Of a stretch of 64,000 nt of DNA, positions 16,217-25,092 are shown in pieces. Made by a program: the position numbers and the translations under genes. This DNA comes from Streptomyces sp. NBC_01233 (lineage in GTDB: Bacteria; Actinomycetota; Actinomycetes; Streptomycetales; Streptomycetaceae): contig NZ_CP108514.1 in assembly GCF_035989305.1 (NCBI RefSeq), forward strand, positions 4,441,501 through 4,505,500. The letters are read 5' to 3'. Under the pieces are notes generated by a model, which worked only from the letters and a program-made list of their open reading frames with translations, ran no database searches and had not been told where the DNA came from. Numbering within the stretch: position 1 is the first letter of the stretch; every line of letters starts with the position of its first letter.

Positions 16217-16335
16217 GCAGGCCCCCTCCTCATGACAGGTGGATCAGCCCGGAATGCCCGGTCCGCCCTCTTGATGCTAGGGGGTGTCCTGTCGATCGGG
16301 CCGGATGAGACCCGATCGGACCGGATCCGACCGGA

Positions 16336-18576
16336 TCACGACGTCGGAGCGGTCAGGTCGTAGAAGGTGGCTCCGCCGATCGTGGACGCCTTGAAGCCGG
16401 CCTTGACCCAGCTCTCGATTTCGCTGCCGGTGCCGCCGCCCGGACCGCCGCCGCCCCGCACGCCGCCCTCGGTGGCGCCGGGGCCGCCCATGGTGCCCGT
16501 GGTGCCCGCGGCAGCGCTTCCCTGGCCGATGAACCAGTGGATCTTCCCTTCCCGCACGTACGCCTTGAACTGCTCCAGGGTCGGCGAGGGGTCGCTGCCG
16601 TTGAATCCTCCGATCGCCATCACGGGGGCGCCCGAGGCCAGCTGGTAACTGGCCGCGTTCTGCGAGCCGATGGCGGCCGCCGCCCAGGTGTACGCGTCGG
16701 CGTCGGTGGTGAGGGCCGCCTTGGCCTCGGCGCCGACCTGGGCCCCGTTCAACAGGCCGCCCGCTCCGCCCGGCCCGCCGCCCGCGCGCATTCCGCCGCG
16801 TCCGCCCGCAGCGCCCTGGCCCGGCGGCATGCCTCCTTGCGGCAGCGCGCCACCCGGCTGAGCTCCACCCTGCTGAGAGCCGTCCGGCAGGCCGCCGTCC
16901 GGCAGGCCACCGCCCGGCTGCCCACCCTGAGTGCCCTGGCCGCCCGGGCCGCCCGGCCCGCCCTGCGGCATCTCGCCGGCGGGGCCCCGGAAGCCGCCCA
17001 CCATGCCGCCGGGGCCGCCCCGGCCGCCCGCGACCGCCGGTCCGGCGGTCACGATGGAACCGGTGTGCCCGGTGCTCACGGTGGTCAGGCAGTACGCGAA
17101 CGGCCCGGCCAGGGCCGCGGCCACTCCCAGCGCCGCCACGGCCGGCAGCATCCGGCGGCCCGCCCGCGCGGCGAAGGGCAGCGCGGCCGCGGCGAGCAGC
17201 CCGCCCACCAGCACCGCCCAGCGCAGCCAGGGCAGATAGCCGGTGGCGCGGCCCAGCAGCACGTACGACCAGACGGCCGTCAGGGCCAGCGTGCCGGAGA
17301 GGGCGATCGCGCCGGCCGCGGTGCCCCGCTCCTCCCACAGGACGGCGACGCCCATGCCGATCAGCGCGGCCACGAACGGAGCCAGGGCCACGGTGTAGTA
17401 CTCGTGGAAGATGCCCTGCATGTAGCTGAAGACGATCGCGGTGATCAGCAGCGAGCCGCCCCAGGCCAGGAAGGCTGCCCGGGCCATGCCGTCCAGCGAG
17501 TCGGTGGACCGGCGGGCCCGCCAGGTCACCACCAGCCCGGCCACCAGCAGCACCAGGGCCGCGGGCAGCAGCCAGGAGATCTGCCCGCCGATGTTCCCCG
17601 AGAACAGCCGGTCGAAGCCGGTCTCCCCCCAGCCGCCTCCCCCGGCCCTGCCGCCCGGGCCGCCCTCGGGCAGGCCGTAGGCCGCGGCCCCGCCGGTCCG
17701 GGCACCGCCGCCGACGCTGCCGGTCTCGTTGCCGTTGATGCGGCCCAGGCCGTTGTAGCCCAGGGTCAGCTCCAGGAAGGAGTTGTTCTGCGAACCGCCG
17801 ATGTACGGGCGGGAGGACGCGGGCCACAGCTCCACGATCGCCACCCACCAGCCGCCGGCCGCCACCATCGCGAGCCCGGCCAGCAGCAGCTGGCCCAGGC
17901 GCCTGCGCAGCCGGGTCGGCGCGCAGACCGCGTACAGCAGCGCGAGCGGCGGCAGGATGACGAAGGCCTGCAGGGTCTTGGTGAGGAAGGCGAAACCGAC
18001 GGCGACACCGGCCCAGACCAGCCACTTGGTGCGGGCCCCGTCGAGGGCGCGCAGCACGCAGTACACGGTGACGGTCAGCAGCAGCGTCAGCAGCGCGTCG
18101 GGATTGTTGAAGCGGAACATCAGCGCGGCGACGGGCGTGAGCGCGAAGGCCGCACCGCTCAGCAGCGCCGCCCCGGGCCCGAACTGGCGGCGTACGGCGG
18201 CGTAGAGCACGGCCGTCGTGCCGACGCCCATCAGCGCCTGCGGGACGAGGATCTGCCAGGAGCCGAGCCCGAACAGGCGGACCGACAGCATCATCGGCCA
18301 CAGGGCGGCCGGGGGCTTGTCGACGGTGATGGAGTTCCCAGCGTCGGAGGAGCCGAAGAAGAAGGCCTTCCAGCTCTCGCTGCCCGCCTGCACGGCGGCG
18401 GAGTAGAAGGAGTTGGCGTAGCCGGAGGAGCCCAGGTCCCACAGCAGCAGGGCGGCGGTGGCGATCAGCAGCCCGGCGAGCGCGGGCCGTTCCCAGCGGG
18501 GCCGGTCGGCGGCACGGCGGCCGGTACGGGCCCGGGCCTCGGGGGCCGGGAAGAGCGGAGTTGCCGCGGTGGTCAT
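16336..18576 (-). CDS. ArnT-like family 39 glycosyltransferase with Gly-rich extracytoplasmic region
   Basis: A 746-residue polytopic protein of the PMT/ArnT (GT39) type, which transfers sugar from a polyprenyl-phosphate donor on the outer face of the membrane. The first external loop contains NSITVDKPPAALW (near residue 83, with the catalytic Asp-Lys-Pro-Pro). About 11-12 helices follow. A Gly/Pro/Gln-rich region occupies residues about 510-615. A C-terminal soluble domain contains AYTWAAAAIGSQNAASYQLA. ATG 18576 overlaps the stop of the upstream GT2 gene (ATGA). Operon context indicates that the GT2 protein makes the lipid-linked donor. The acceptor (polymer, lipid or protein) is unknown. 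Confidence 0.85.
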   Translation of the reverse strand: MTTAATPLFPAPEARARTGRRAADRPRWERPALAGLLIATAALLLWDLGSSGYANSFYSAAVQAGSESWKAFFFGSSDAGNSITVDKPPAALWPMMLSVRLFGLGSWQILVPQALMGVGTTAVLYAAVRRQFGPGAALLSGAAFALTPVAALMFRFNNPDALLTLLLTVTVYCVLRALDGARTKWLVWAGVAVGFAFLTKTLQAFVILPPLALLYAVCAPTRLRRRLGQLLLAGLAMVAAGGWWVAIVELWPASSRPYIGGSQNNSFLELTLGYNGLGRINGNETGSVGGGARTGGAAAYGLPEGGPGGRAGGGGWGETGFDRLFSGNIGGQISWLLPAALVLLVAGLVVTWRARRSTDSLDGMARAAFLAWGGSLLITAIVFSYMQGIFHEYYTVALAPFVAALIGMGVAVLWEERGTAAGAIALSGTLALTAVWSYVLLGRATGYLPWLRWAVLVGGLLAAAALPFAARAGRRMLPAVAALGVAAALAGPFAYCLTTVSTGHTGSIVTAGPAVAGGRGGPGGMVGGFRGPAGEMPQGGPGGPGGQGTQGGQPGGGLPDGGLPDGSQQGGAQPGGALPQGGMPPGQGAAGGRGGMRAGGGPGGAGGLLNGAQVGAEAKAALTTDADAYTWAAAAIGSQNAASYQLASGAPVMAIGGFNGSDPSPTLEQFKAYVREGKIHWFIGQGSAAAGTTGTMGGPGATEGGVRGGGGPGGGTGSEIESWVKAGFKASTIGGATFYDLTAPTS

Positions 18577-19841
18577 CGAATGTCGTCCTTCGCGGGAGTG
18601 TCGCGCCGGTCGGGGAAGACCCAGGCGCGGAAGAGCAGGAACCGCAGCACGGTGGCGGCGAGGTTGGCGGTGATCAGGACGGCCAGTTCGGTGCCGTGCG
18701 CGGGATCGGCGGTGGCCGCTCCGAGGGCTGCGAGCGAACCGCTCGTCAGGGCCAGCCCGATGCCGAAGACCACCAGCCCCTGGGCCTGGTGGCGCACGGC
18801 CCGGTCCCGGCCGCGGACGCCGAAGGTGAGTCGGCGGTTGGCCGCGGTGTTCGCGACGGCGGAGAGCAGCAGGGCCGCGCCGTTGGCCGTCTGCGGGCCG
18901 GTACCGCCGCGGAAGGCGGAGTACAGCAGCAGGTAGAGCAGGGTGGACAGGGCTCCGACGGCGCAGAAGCCGAGGAGCTGGCGGGCCAGTCCGCCGTCCA
19001 CTCCGGGCAGCGCGGTGCGGTCGCGCGGATCGTCGCCGAAGGGGCGGGCGAGCCGGTCCAGCGGGAGCGCTCCGACGGCCAGCGCCCGGCCCACGCGCCA
19101 GACCCCCTTCAGGTCCTCGGTGGCGGTCCTGACGATGTGGACGGTGGAGTCGGGGTCGTCCACCCAGTCCACCGGCACCTCGTGGATCCGCAGCCCGGCC
19201 CGCTCGGCGAGCACGAGCAGTTCGGTGTCGAAGAACCAGCCCGTGTCCTCCACCAGCGGCAGCAGCCGCTCGGCGACCTCGCGCCGGATGGCCTTGAAAC
19301 CGCACTGGGCATCGCTGAACCGGGCGGCGAGCGAGGACCGCAGCAGGAGGTTGTAGGCCCGGGAGACGAACTCCCGCTTGGCTCCCCGCACCACCCGTGA
19401 GGAACGCGCCAGCCGGGTGCCGATCGCCAGGTCGGAGTGACCGGAGATCAGCGGTGCGACCAGCGGCAGCAGGGCGTTGAGGTCGGTGGAGAGGTCCACG
19501 TCCATGTAGGCGAGGACGGGGGCTTCGGAGTCGGACCAGACGGTGCGCAGCGCCCTGCCCCGGCCCTTCTCCTCCAGCCGGGTGCTGCGTACGCCGTCCA
19601 GTGCGGCGGCGAGCCCGGCCGCGACCTCGGGGGTGCGGTCGGTGCTCGCGTTGTCGGCGACGGTGATCCGGAAGGGATAGGGGAAGGTCCGGGTGAGGTG
19701 CTCGTGCAGCCGGCGTACGCACGGGCCGAGGTCCTTCTCCTCGTTGAAGACCGGGATCACCACGTCGAGGACGGGCTCACCCGGCACGGGCGCGAGGGGC
19801 GCCCGTGCCGGAAGGGCCCCGGGAGAGGTGTCGGTTGGCAT
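18573..19841 (-). CDS. GT2 polyprenyl-phosphate glycosyltransferase with GtrA domain
   Basis: A 422-residue fusion. Residues about 20-260 form a GT-A fold like dolichyl-phosphate glucosyl- or mannosyltransferases (DVVIPVFNEEKDLGP; DXD-like YMDVDLSTD near residue 113; DAQCGFKAIRR). Residues about 290-410 form four GtrA helices (LLGFCAVGALSTLLYLLLY...). The enzyme would load a sugar on polyprenyl phosphate at the inner face, and GtrA would help flip it for the ArnT-like enzyme encoded next. ATG 19841 has GAGGGTCGGAG upstream and sits 25 bases after the histidine kinase stop. Confidence 0.87.
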   Translation of the reverse strand: MPTDTSPGALPARAPLAPVPGEPVLDVVIPVFNEEKDLGPCVRRLHEHLTRTFPYPFRITVADNASTDRTPEVAAGLAAALDGVRSTRLEEKGRGRALRTVWSDSEAPVLAYMDVDLSTDLNALLPLVAPLISGHSDLAIGTRLARSSRVVRGAKREFVSRAYNLLLRSSLAARFSDAQCGFKAIRREVAERLLPLVEDTGWFFDTELLVLAERAGLRIHEVPVDWVDDPDSTVHIVRTATEDLKGVWRVGRALAVGALPLDRLARPFGDDPRDRTALPGVDGGLARQLLGFCAVGALSTLLYLLLYSAFRGGTGPQTANGAALLLSAVANTAANRRLTFGVRGRDRAVRHQAQGLVVFGIGLALTSGSLAALGAATADPAHGTELAVLITANLAATVLRFLLFRAWVFPDRRDTPAKDDIR

Positions 19842-19866
19842 GCTCCGACCCTCGTGGAGCGGCCTG

Positions 19867-21483
19867 TCACCGCCGTGTGGTGAGCCTGTGCCCTGTCTGT
19901 GATTCCGGCTCCGTGGCCGTCGGTCGGCCGAGCGGCAGCACGACCTCGAACCGGGTCCGCCCGGGCTCGCTCCGTACGCCGACCCGCCCGCCGTGCGCGG
20001 TGACCACGGCCTGGACGATGGCGAGCCCGAGCCCGGTGGAGCCGGCCGTGCGGGAGCGGGAGGCGTCACCGCGTGCGAAGCGCTCGAAGACGTGGGGGAG
20101 CAGCTCGGGCGGAATACCGGGCCCGTCGTCCTCGATCAGCAGCCGGACCGCTGATGTTTCACGTGAAACATGCGCGGTGACGGTCGTGCCGGGCGGGGTG
20201 TGCGTACGGGCGTTGGCGAGCAGGTTCACCAGGACCTGCTGGAGTCGGGCCGGGTCCGCGCGGACGGGCGCGGGCTCTTCGGGCAGGCTCAGGCGCCAGT
20301 GGTGCCCGGGCCCTGCGGCTCTGGCGTCGCTGACGGCGTCGACGACGAGCGGGGCCAGGTCGGTGTCGGCATCGGCGCTGGAGAGCGGGCGGCCCGCGTC
20401 GAGCCGGGCGAGCAGCAGCAGGTCCTCGACGAGGCCGGTCATCCGGGTGGCCTCGGACTCGATCCGGCCCAGGGCGTGCCGGGTGTCGGGGCCGGGCTCC
20501 TCCCGTCCCCGTCGGGTCAGTTCGGCGTAACCGCGGATGGAGGCCAGTGGGGTGCGCAGTTCGTGGCTGGCGTCGGCGACGAACTGCCGGACACGCATCT
20601 CGCTCTGCTGGCGGGCCGTGAGGGCGGAGGAGACGTGGCCCAGCATCCGGTTGATGGCCGCCCCGACCTGGCCCACTTCGGTGCGGGGGTCGGCCTCGGC
20701 GTCGGGGACCCGCTCGTGGAGGGCGGGCTCGCCCTTGTGCAGGGGGAGTTCGGAGACCCGGGTGGCGGTGGCGGCCACCCGGCGCAGCGGGCGCAGGGCG
20801 ACCCCGACCAGGGCCTGCCCGGCGAGGGAGGCCGCGACCAGCCCGGCGAGGGTGACGCAGACCTCGACCCCGACCAGGGTGCGCACGATGGAGTCGACCT
20901 CGCTCAGGGGGAAAGCGAGGGCCAGGCTCCCGTCGGGCGCGGCCAGAACCCGGTAGGCACCGAGGCCCGGGAGGTCGGCGTCCACCGGCCGGGGCTCGGC
21001 CCGCGTGCCCTGCCCGCCCTGTCCGCTCGACGCGGCCTGTGCGGCCTGTGCCGCCTGTGCGGCCTGTGCCGCCTTCCGGGCTGCCGCGGCGAGGATCCTG
21101 CTCTGGGGCTCGGTGAGGGGCGGTGCATCCTCGGGAGCCCCCTCGACACGGACGTTGCGGGCGGTCCCGCGCACCGTGCCGTCGGGATCCAGGCGTACCC
21201 CGGTGGCGTCCAGCGGACTGCCGGGGGCCGTGACGAAGCCGGTGCTGTTCTGCCGGGCCGGCTTCCCGGCGGGTATCCGGACGGCCATCCCGACGGAGGT
21301 GGTCAGCTGCTCGTCGAGCTGACCGACCAGGTACGAGCGCAGGGCGAGGGTGGTGACGGTTCCGATGGCCGCGCCCACCACGGCGATCAGCGCCACCGCC
21401 GAGACGACGAGCCGGGTCCGCAGCGACCAGGGCCGACGGCCGCGCGGTCGGGGCCCCACACGGGCGGGGAAGCCGAAGCGCAC
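19867..21483 (-). CDS. HAMP sensor histidine kinase
   Basis: A 538-residue membrane kinase. TM1 is at about 24-48, followed by an extracytoplasmic sensor of about 150 residues containing an Ala-Gln-Ala repeat, then TM2 near 195-217 and HAMP. HisKA carries ASHELRTPLASI (phosphoacceptor His near 306). The HATPase has N-box NLLANARTH, and IEDDGPGI plus GSTGLGLAIV as the G-boxes. All catalytic motifs are intact. GTG 21483 overlaps the response-regulator stop (TAGTG), so the two are coupled. A ParB site lies in its 3' part and reads VSRET in the protein. Signal unknown. Confidence 0.92.
   Translation of the reverse strand: MRFGFPARVGPRPRGRRPWSLRTRLVVSAVALIAVVGAAIGTVTTLALRSYLVGQLDEQLTTSVGMAVRIPAGKPARQNSTGFVTAPGSPLDATGVRLDPDGTVRGTARNVRVEGAPEDAPPLTEPQSRILAAAARKAAQAAQAAQAAQAASSGQGGQGTRAEPRPVDADLPGLGAYRVLAAPDGSLALAFPLSEVDSIVRTLVGVEVCVTLAGLVAASLAGQALVGVALRPLRRVAATATRVSELPLHKGEPALHERVPDAEADPRTEVGQVGAAINRMLGHVSSALTARQQSEMRVRQFVADASHELRTPLASIRGYAELTRRGREEPGPDTRHALGRIESEATRMTGLVEDLLLLARLDAGRPLSSADADTDLAPLVVDAVSDARAAGPGHHWRLSLPEEPAPVRADPARLQQVLVNLLANARTHTPPGTTVTAHVSRETSAVRLLIEDDGPGIPPELLPHVFERFARGDASRSRTAGSTGLGLAIVQAVVTAHGGRVGVRSEPGRTRFEVVLPLGRPTATEPESQTGHRLTTRR
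20156..20169. promoter_or_regulatory. parS (ParB-binding site)
   Basis: An exact GTTTCACGTGAAAC, extended to an 18-bp palindrome (20154-20171), inside the histidine kinase gene. This is the Streptomyces ParB site sequence, which clusters around oriC. Confidence 0.9.
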
Positions 21484-22250
21484 TACTCGGCCGGCTTGAT
21501 CAGGTATCCGGCGCCTCGCCGGGTGTGGATCATCGGAGCCAGGCCGGGGCCGCTCTCCAGCTTCCTGCGCAGGTAGGAGATGTAGAGCTCGACCACATTG
21601 GCCTGGCCGCCGAAGTCGTACGACCACACCCGGTCCAGGATCTGCGCCTTGCTCAGCACGCGTCGCGGATTGCGCATGAGGTAGCGCAGCAGCTCGAACT
21701 CGGTGGCGGTCAGGTGGATCTCCCGGCCGCCCCGCACCACCTCGTGGCTGTCCTCGTCGAGGCGCAGATCACCGACGGCCAGCACCGAACCGCCGCGTGC
21801 CGCCTGCGCCGCGCCCGAGCGCCGGACCAGGCCGCGCAGCCGGGCGACGACCTCCTCCAGGCTGAAGGGCTTGGTGACGTAGTCGTCGCCGCCCGCGGTG
21901 AGGCCGGCGATCCGGTCCTCCACGGAGTCCCGGGCGGTCAGGAACAGCACGGGGACCTGGGGGATCTCCCGGCGCAGCCGCCCGAGGACGGCGAGGCCGT
22001 CCATGTCGGGAAGCATGATGTCGAGGATCACCACGTCCGGCCGGAACTCCCGCGCCGCCCGCACCGCACCGGCCCCGTCGCCGGCGCTGCGTACCTCGCA
22101 GCCCTCGTACCGCAGGGCCATGGACAGCAGCTCGGAGAGCGAGGCCTCGTCGTCGACGACGAGCACCCGGCAGGGCCCGCCGTCGGGCCGCACGAGGGCC
22201 GTGTGGTTGCTGGTGGACGTGGACGCTTGGGAGGTGGTCGTCACAGTCAT
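21483..22250 (-). CDS. OmpR-type response regulator
   Basis: A 255-residue regulator. The receiver domain covers residues about 28-145, with the acidic pocket VVDDEAS, phosphoacceptor Asp in VVILDIMLPDMDG, Thr in FLTARDS and Lys in VTKPFS. The winged-helix effector has LTATEFELLRYLMRNPRR and the C-terminal hairpin HTRRGAGYLIKP. ATG 22250 is preferred to GTG 22259 because GGAGAG lies at a proper ten-base distance from the ATG but only one base from the GTG. It is the first gene of a four-gene operon with the kinase and two glycosyltransferases. Confidence 0.93.
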   Translation of the reverse strand: MTVTTTSQASTSTSNHTALVRPDGGPCRVLVVDDEASLSELLSMALRYEGCEVRSAGDGAGAVRAAREFRPDVVILDIMLPDMDGLAVLGRLRREIPQVPVLFLTARDSVEDRIAGLTAGGDDYVTKPFSLEEVVARLRGLVRRSGAAQAARGGSVLAVGDLRLDEDSHEVVRGGREIHLTATEFELLRYLMRNPRRVLSKAQILDRVWSYDFGGQANVVELYISYLRRKLESGPGLAPMIHTRRGAGYLIKPAE

Positions 22251-22327
22251 ACCGAACACGCTCTCCGGGACCTCTGAGAGCGTTCTTGTGCCTGCCTGTG
22301 AATTTCCTGAGAAACGGGAGACGGCTC

Positions 22328-23209
22328 TCAGCCGTCGAGCCGGAAGAGCCGGGCGCCGTTGTCGTGGCAGACCGCACGGAGCCAGTCGTCGCCGAGGCCG
22401 AGCCGTTCGAGGGCGACGAGCTGGTGCTCGTAGGGGTAGGGGATGTTCGGGAAGTCGGTGCCGAGCAGGATCCGGTCGCCGAGGTCCGCGAGCCGTCCGA
22501 GCTCACCGGGCGGGAAGCCGCTGAGCCGCTCCGAGAAGTCGGTGAAGACCATGGTGGTGTCCAGGCGCACCGCGGCGTACCGGTCGGCGAGGTCGAGGAA
22601 GTCGGCGTACTCGGGCATGCCCATGTGGGCGATGACCAGCGGCAGCCGCGGGTGGCGGGCCAGCAGCCGGCCGACCGGCTCGGGTCCGGTGTACTTGGCC
22701 GGGACGGGACCCGACCCGCAGTGGATCACGATCGGGATGCCGGCCTCGGCGAGCAGCCCCCACACCGGATCCAGCCGGTCGTCATTGGGGTCGTAGCCGC
22801 CGACCTGGAGGTGTGCCTTGAAGATCCGGGCCCCGGACTCGACGGCCCGGCGGACGTAGGTGGCGACGCCCTCCTCCGGGAAGAAGGTCGCGGTGTGCAG
22901 GCAGTCGGGGGTGCGGGCGGCAAAATCGGCGGACCAGGAGTTGAGCCAGGCGGCCATCTCCGGTTTGTGCGGGTAGAGCATGGCGGTGAAGGCCCGGACC
23001 CCGAACTCCCGCAGCAGCGCGACCCGCCGCTCCTCCTCGTGCCGGTAGGTGATCGGCCACTCGACGCCGGTCAGCCGGCCGACCGCGTCGAAGTACTGCC
23101 AGACCTTGTCCAGGACCCGCTCGGGCATGAAGTGCGTGTGGACGTCGACCAGTCCCGGCAGCCCGAGCCGCTCCCGGAAGGCGCGGACCGCCTCAGCCGT
23201 TGCGGACAA
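22328..23209 (-). CDS. Metal-dependent amidohydrolase (Amidohydro_2 type)
   Basis: A 293-residue TIM-barrel hydrolase. Metal and catalytic candidates are LVDVHTHFMPERV (HxH near residue 24), FKAHLQVGGYDPND (Lys/His near 134), IVIHCGSGP, IAHMGMPEY and LLGTDFPNIPY (Asp). This family contains decarboxylases and hydrolases of aromatic or lactone substrates; the exact reaction is unknown. Its start overlaps the end of the upstream ABM-domain gene by 17 bases, so the two are co-translated and may act on the same pathway. Confidence 0.82.
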   Translation of the reverse strand: MSATAEAVRAFRERLGLPGLVDVHTHFMPERVLDKVWQYFDAVGRLTGVEWPITYRHEEERRVALLREFGVRAFTAMLYPHKPEMAAWLNSWSADFAARTPDCLHTATFFPEEGVATYVRRAVESGARIFKAHLQVGGYDPNDDRLDPVWGLLAEAGIPIVIHCGSGPVPAKYTGPEPVGRLLARHPRLPLVIAHMGMPEYADFLDLADRYAAVRLDTTMVFTDFSERLSGFPPGELGRLADLGDRILLGTDFPNIPYPYEHQLVALERLGLGDDWLRAVCHDNGARLFRLDG

Positions 23210-23531
23210 AGCCGTGGCTCCGCTCGACGGTCGCGACGTGCAGGGTGTAGCTCTCGTACCAGTCGTTGCGGCCCTGCTTCATGGCCGCCTGGTGCTCCAG
23301 GTCCTCCCGCCACGCGGTGAGGGACTCGTGGTTGCGGAAGTAGGCGACGGTGATGCCGAGACCGTCGGGGGTGCGGGCGGACTCGTATCCGAGGTACCCG
23401 GGATTCCCCTGGACGATCTCCTTCATCCGGGTGAGGGTGTCGGGATATCCGCTGTCGTCGGCGGTCCGGACATTGCTGAAAACGGCCATGACATAAGGCG
23501 GTTCGAAGGCCGGTACCGGCTGAATGCTCAT
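23193..23531 (-). CDS. ABM-domain (antibiotic biosynthesis monooxygenase-like) protein
   Basis: A 112-residue ferredoxin-like dimeric fold protein. Family features are the early YVMAVFSNVRT strand, NPGYLGYESART, and the helix-strand YFRNHESLTAWREDLEHQ. Members oxidise polyketides or heme or simply bind small molecules. ATG 23531 has GGAGGGC upstream and was chosen over longer readings without a ribosome binding site. It overlaps the downstream amidohydrolase. No other biosynthetic genes surround it, so a housekeeping or detoxification role is as likely as antibiotic synthesis. Confidence 0.78.
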   Translation of the reverse strand: MSIQPVPAFEPPYVMAVFSNVRTADDSGYPDTLTRMKEIVQGNPGYLGYESARTPDGLGITVAYFRNHESLTAWREDLEHQAAMKQGRNDWYESYTLHVATVERSHGFVRNG

Positions 23532-23669
23532 GCCCTCCACCCTCTGCGGACCGCCCCGGCGTGTCCACCGAAAACGGCTCGGGAAGGCCGAAGGGATCCA
23601 AATTTTGACCTTGGCCGCCCGGAGCGGAACAGGCCCCGACCGGGGGCTGGCCGGGGCCGAGGCCACTCC

Positions 23670-24554
23670 TCAGAACAGCCCGTCCTGCTCGGCCGGAGCG
23701 GGTGCGGTCGACGGGACCTCCGCCACCGGGACCGCCGTCACCGCCTCGTCCCCCGGGGCGGTGAGCTCCCAGCCGGCCAGCAGCCGGGTGTCCACGACGA
23801 GCCCGTCCGCGAAGTGCAGATCGGGACCGGCCGCGCCCACCAGCCTCCCCACGACGGCCCCGCCGGGAACCATCCCGGTGAGCACCCGCGCGGGCGCCGG
23901 CAAACCGTCCAGCCCGAACGCCCCGGCATGGTCGGTGACTTCGCACGTCACCCGCTCCAGCGACTCCGGCCATCCGGGCAGCGCGGCGGCCCGGGCATGC
24001 AGCTCGGCCACCTCCCGGGCCCGGTCCGGCCCCGGCGGCAGCTGGGCCCGTACGGCGCGCTTGCGGGCGTACGCGATCCGGTCGGGCACCCCGAGCGCGG
24101 CCCGCAGCAGCTCCTCGGTGCGCCGGGTGGCCATCAGCGGACCGCGGCCCAGCCACGCCCAGGCCACCGCGCCCTGCTCCAGCAGCCGGGCGGAGCCGCG
24201 CTCCTCGGCGGTGATCCCGACCTTGACCATGCCGGGCCCGAACCAGGCCAGGTAGACCCGATAGGTGCGCGGATCGGCGGCGTTGGTGTCGGCTGCCACG
24301 GAGAACGACCGGTCGAGGCGGGCGCATTCGGGGCACTGCGCGTTGCCGGCGCGGCCGGGCACGAGGGCGGCGGTCGGACAGGGCGTCCGCCTCCCGGCCC
24401 GCCACACGCCGAGGCAGTGCCGCTCGCCGCTCACGGCGAAGGCCAGCCGCTGCCCGTAAGCCAGCACGCTCGTCCGTTCGCCGCGCCCCTCCCCGTACCA
24501 CCCGATGGCCGGTCGGCCGTCCTTCCACCGGATCCCGGTGCACCACCAGGTCAC
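23670..24554 (-). CDS. DUF2797 protein with zinc-binding cysteines
   Basis: A 294-residue protein starting at GTG 24554 (VTWWCTGIRW...). Cysteines in RHCLGVWR, TPCP and CPECARLD probably bind zinc. The block TYRVYLAWFGPGMVKVGIT begins a GIY-YIG-like segment (YLAWFGPGMVKVGIT, then ATRRTEELLRAALGV). DUF2797 has no proven function. The start overlaps the stop of the Lrp gene (GTGA), indicating co-translation, and a regulatory link with that Lrp protein is possible. Confidence 0.75.
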   Translation of the reverse strand: MTWWCTGIRWKDGRPAIGWYGEGRGERTSVLAYGQRLAFAVSGERHCLGVWRAGRRTPCPTAALVPGRAGNAQCPECARLDRSFSVAADTNAADPRTYRVYLAWFGPGMVKVGITAEERGSARLLEQGAVAWAWLGRGPLMATRRTEELLRAALGVPDRIAYARKRAVRAQLPPGPDRAREVAELHARAAALPGWPESLERVTCEVTDHAGAFGLDGLPAPARVLTGMVPGGAVVGRLVGAAGPDLHFADGLVVDTRLLAGWELTAPGDEAVTAVPVAEVPSTAPAPAEQDGLF

Positions 24555-24985
24555 AGCGGGAGCGGCCGTTCGAAGAAGGTGTCCAGCACGACCGTGGCAT
24601 GCGTACCGCTGACGCCCTTGATGGCGTAGAGGCGGCGCAGGACGTCCTGCAGCTGCTCGGTCGAGGGCGTGCGCACCTTGACCAGCACGGAGGAGCTGCC
24701 CGCGATGATGTGCGCCTCCTGGATCTCGGGGATCGCGGCGAAGTCGGCGCCGGACTCGCCCATCCAGGCGTTGGAGTCGACCATCACGTAGGCGAGGACC
24801 CCACTGCCGACGGCGGCCGGGTCGACGTCGATGGTGGTCCGCCGGATCACCCCGCGCTCGCGCAGTTTGCGTACGCGCTCGTGGGTGGCCCCGGCCGAGA
24901 GCCCGACGGCCGTGCCGAGAGCGGCGTACGACTGGCCGGCGTCCTGCTGCAGGCGCAGGACGAGCGCACGGTCGATGTCGTCCAC
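24551..24985 (-). CDS. Lrp/AsnC family transcriptional regulator
   Basis: A 144-residue regulator. The N-terminal helix-turn-helix is DDIDRALVLRLQQDAGQSYA to AVGLSAGATHERVRKLRERG. The C-terminal RAM (ACT-like) ligand domain has AYVMVDSN and EIQEAHIIAGSSSVLVKVRT. GTG 24985 has GAGAGGAAG upstream. Such proteins sense amino acids and often regulate a divergent gene; the divergent neighbour here is the SMP-30/lactonase gene. The downstream gene overlaps. Confidence 0.88.
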   Translation of the reverse strand: MDDIDRALVLRLQQDAGQSYAALGTAVGLSAGATHERVRKLRERGVIRRTTIDVDPAAVGSGVLAYVMVDSNAWMGESGADFAAIPEIQEAHIIAGSSSVLVKVRTPSTEQLQDVLRRLYAIKGVSGTHATVVLDTFFERPLPL

Positions 24986-25092
24986 GCAATCTTCCTCTCT
25001 TGGGCCTGTCGACCCTTGCGAAGACGGTACCTGATCCTGCAATCTCACCATCGGACCGAACAAAATTCGGAGAAACTCTCTCAGGGGGAATC

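Noticed and set aside
16336..19722. A single 1128-residue glycosyltransferase fusion
   Set aside because: The upstream part is a shifted frame of the GT2-GtrA gene; ATG 18576 overlaps the GT2 stop and begins the true ArnT-like protein.
23193..23531. The ABM-domain genes as part of an antibiotic biosynthetic cluster
   Set aside because: No polyketide synthase, peptide synthetase or tailoring genes surround either ABM gene; both sit among housekeeping genes.
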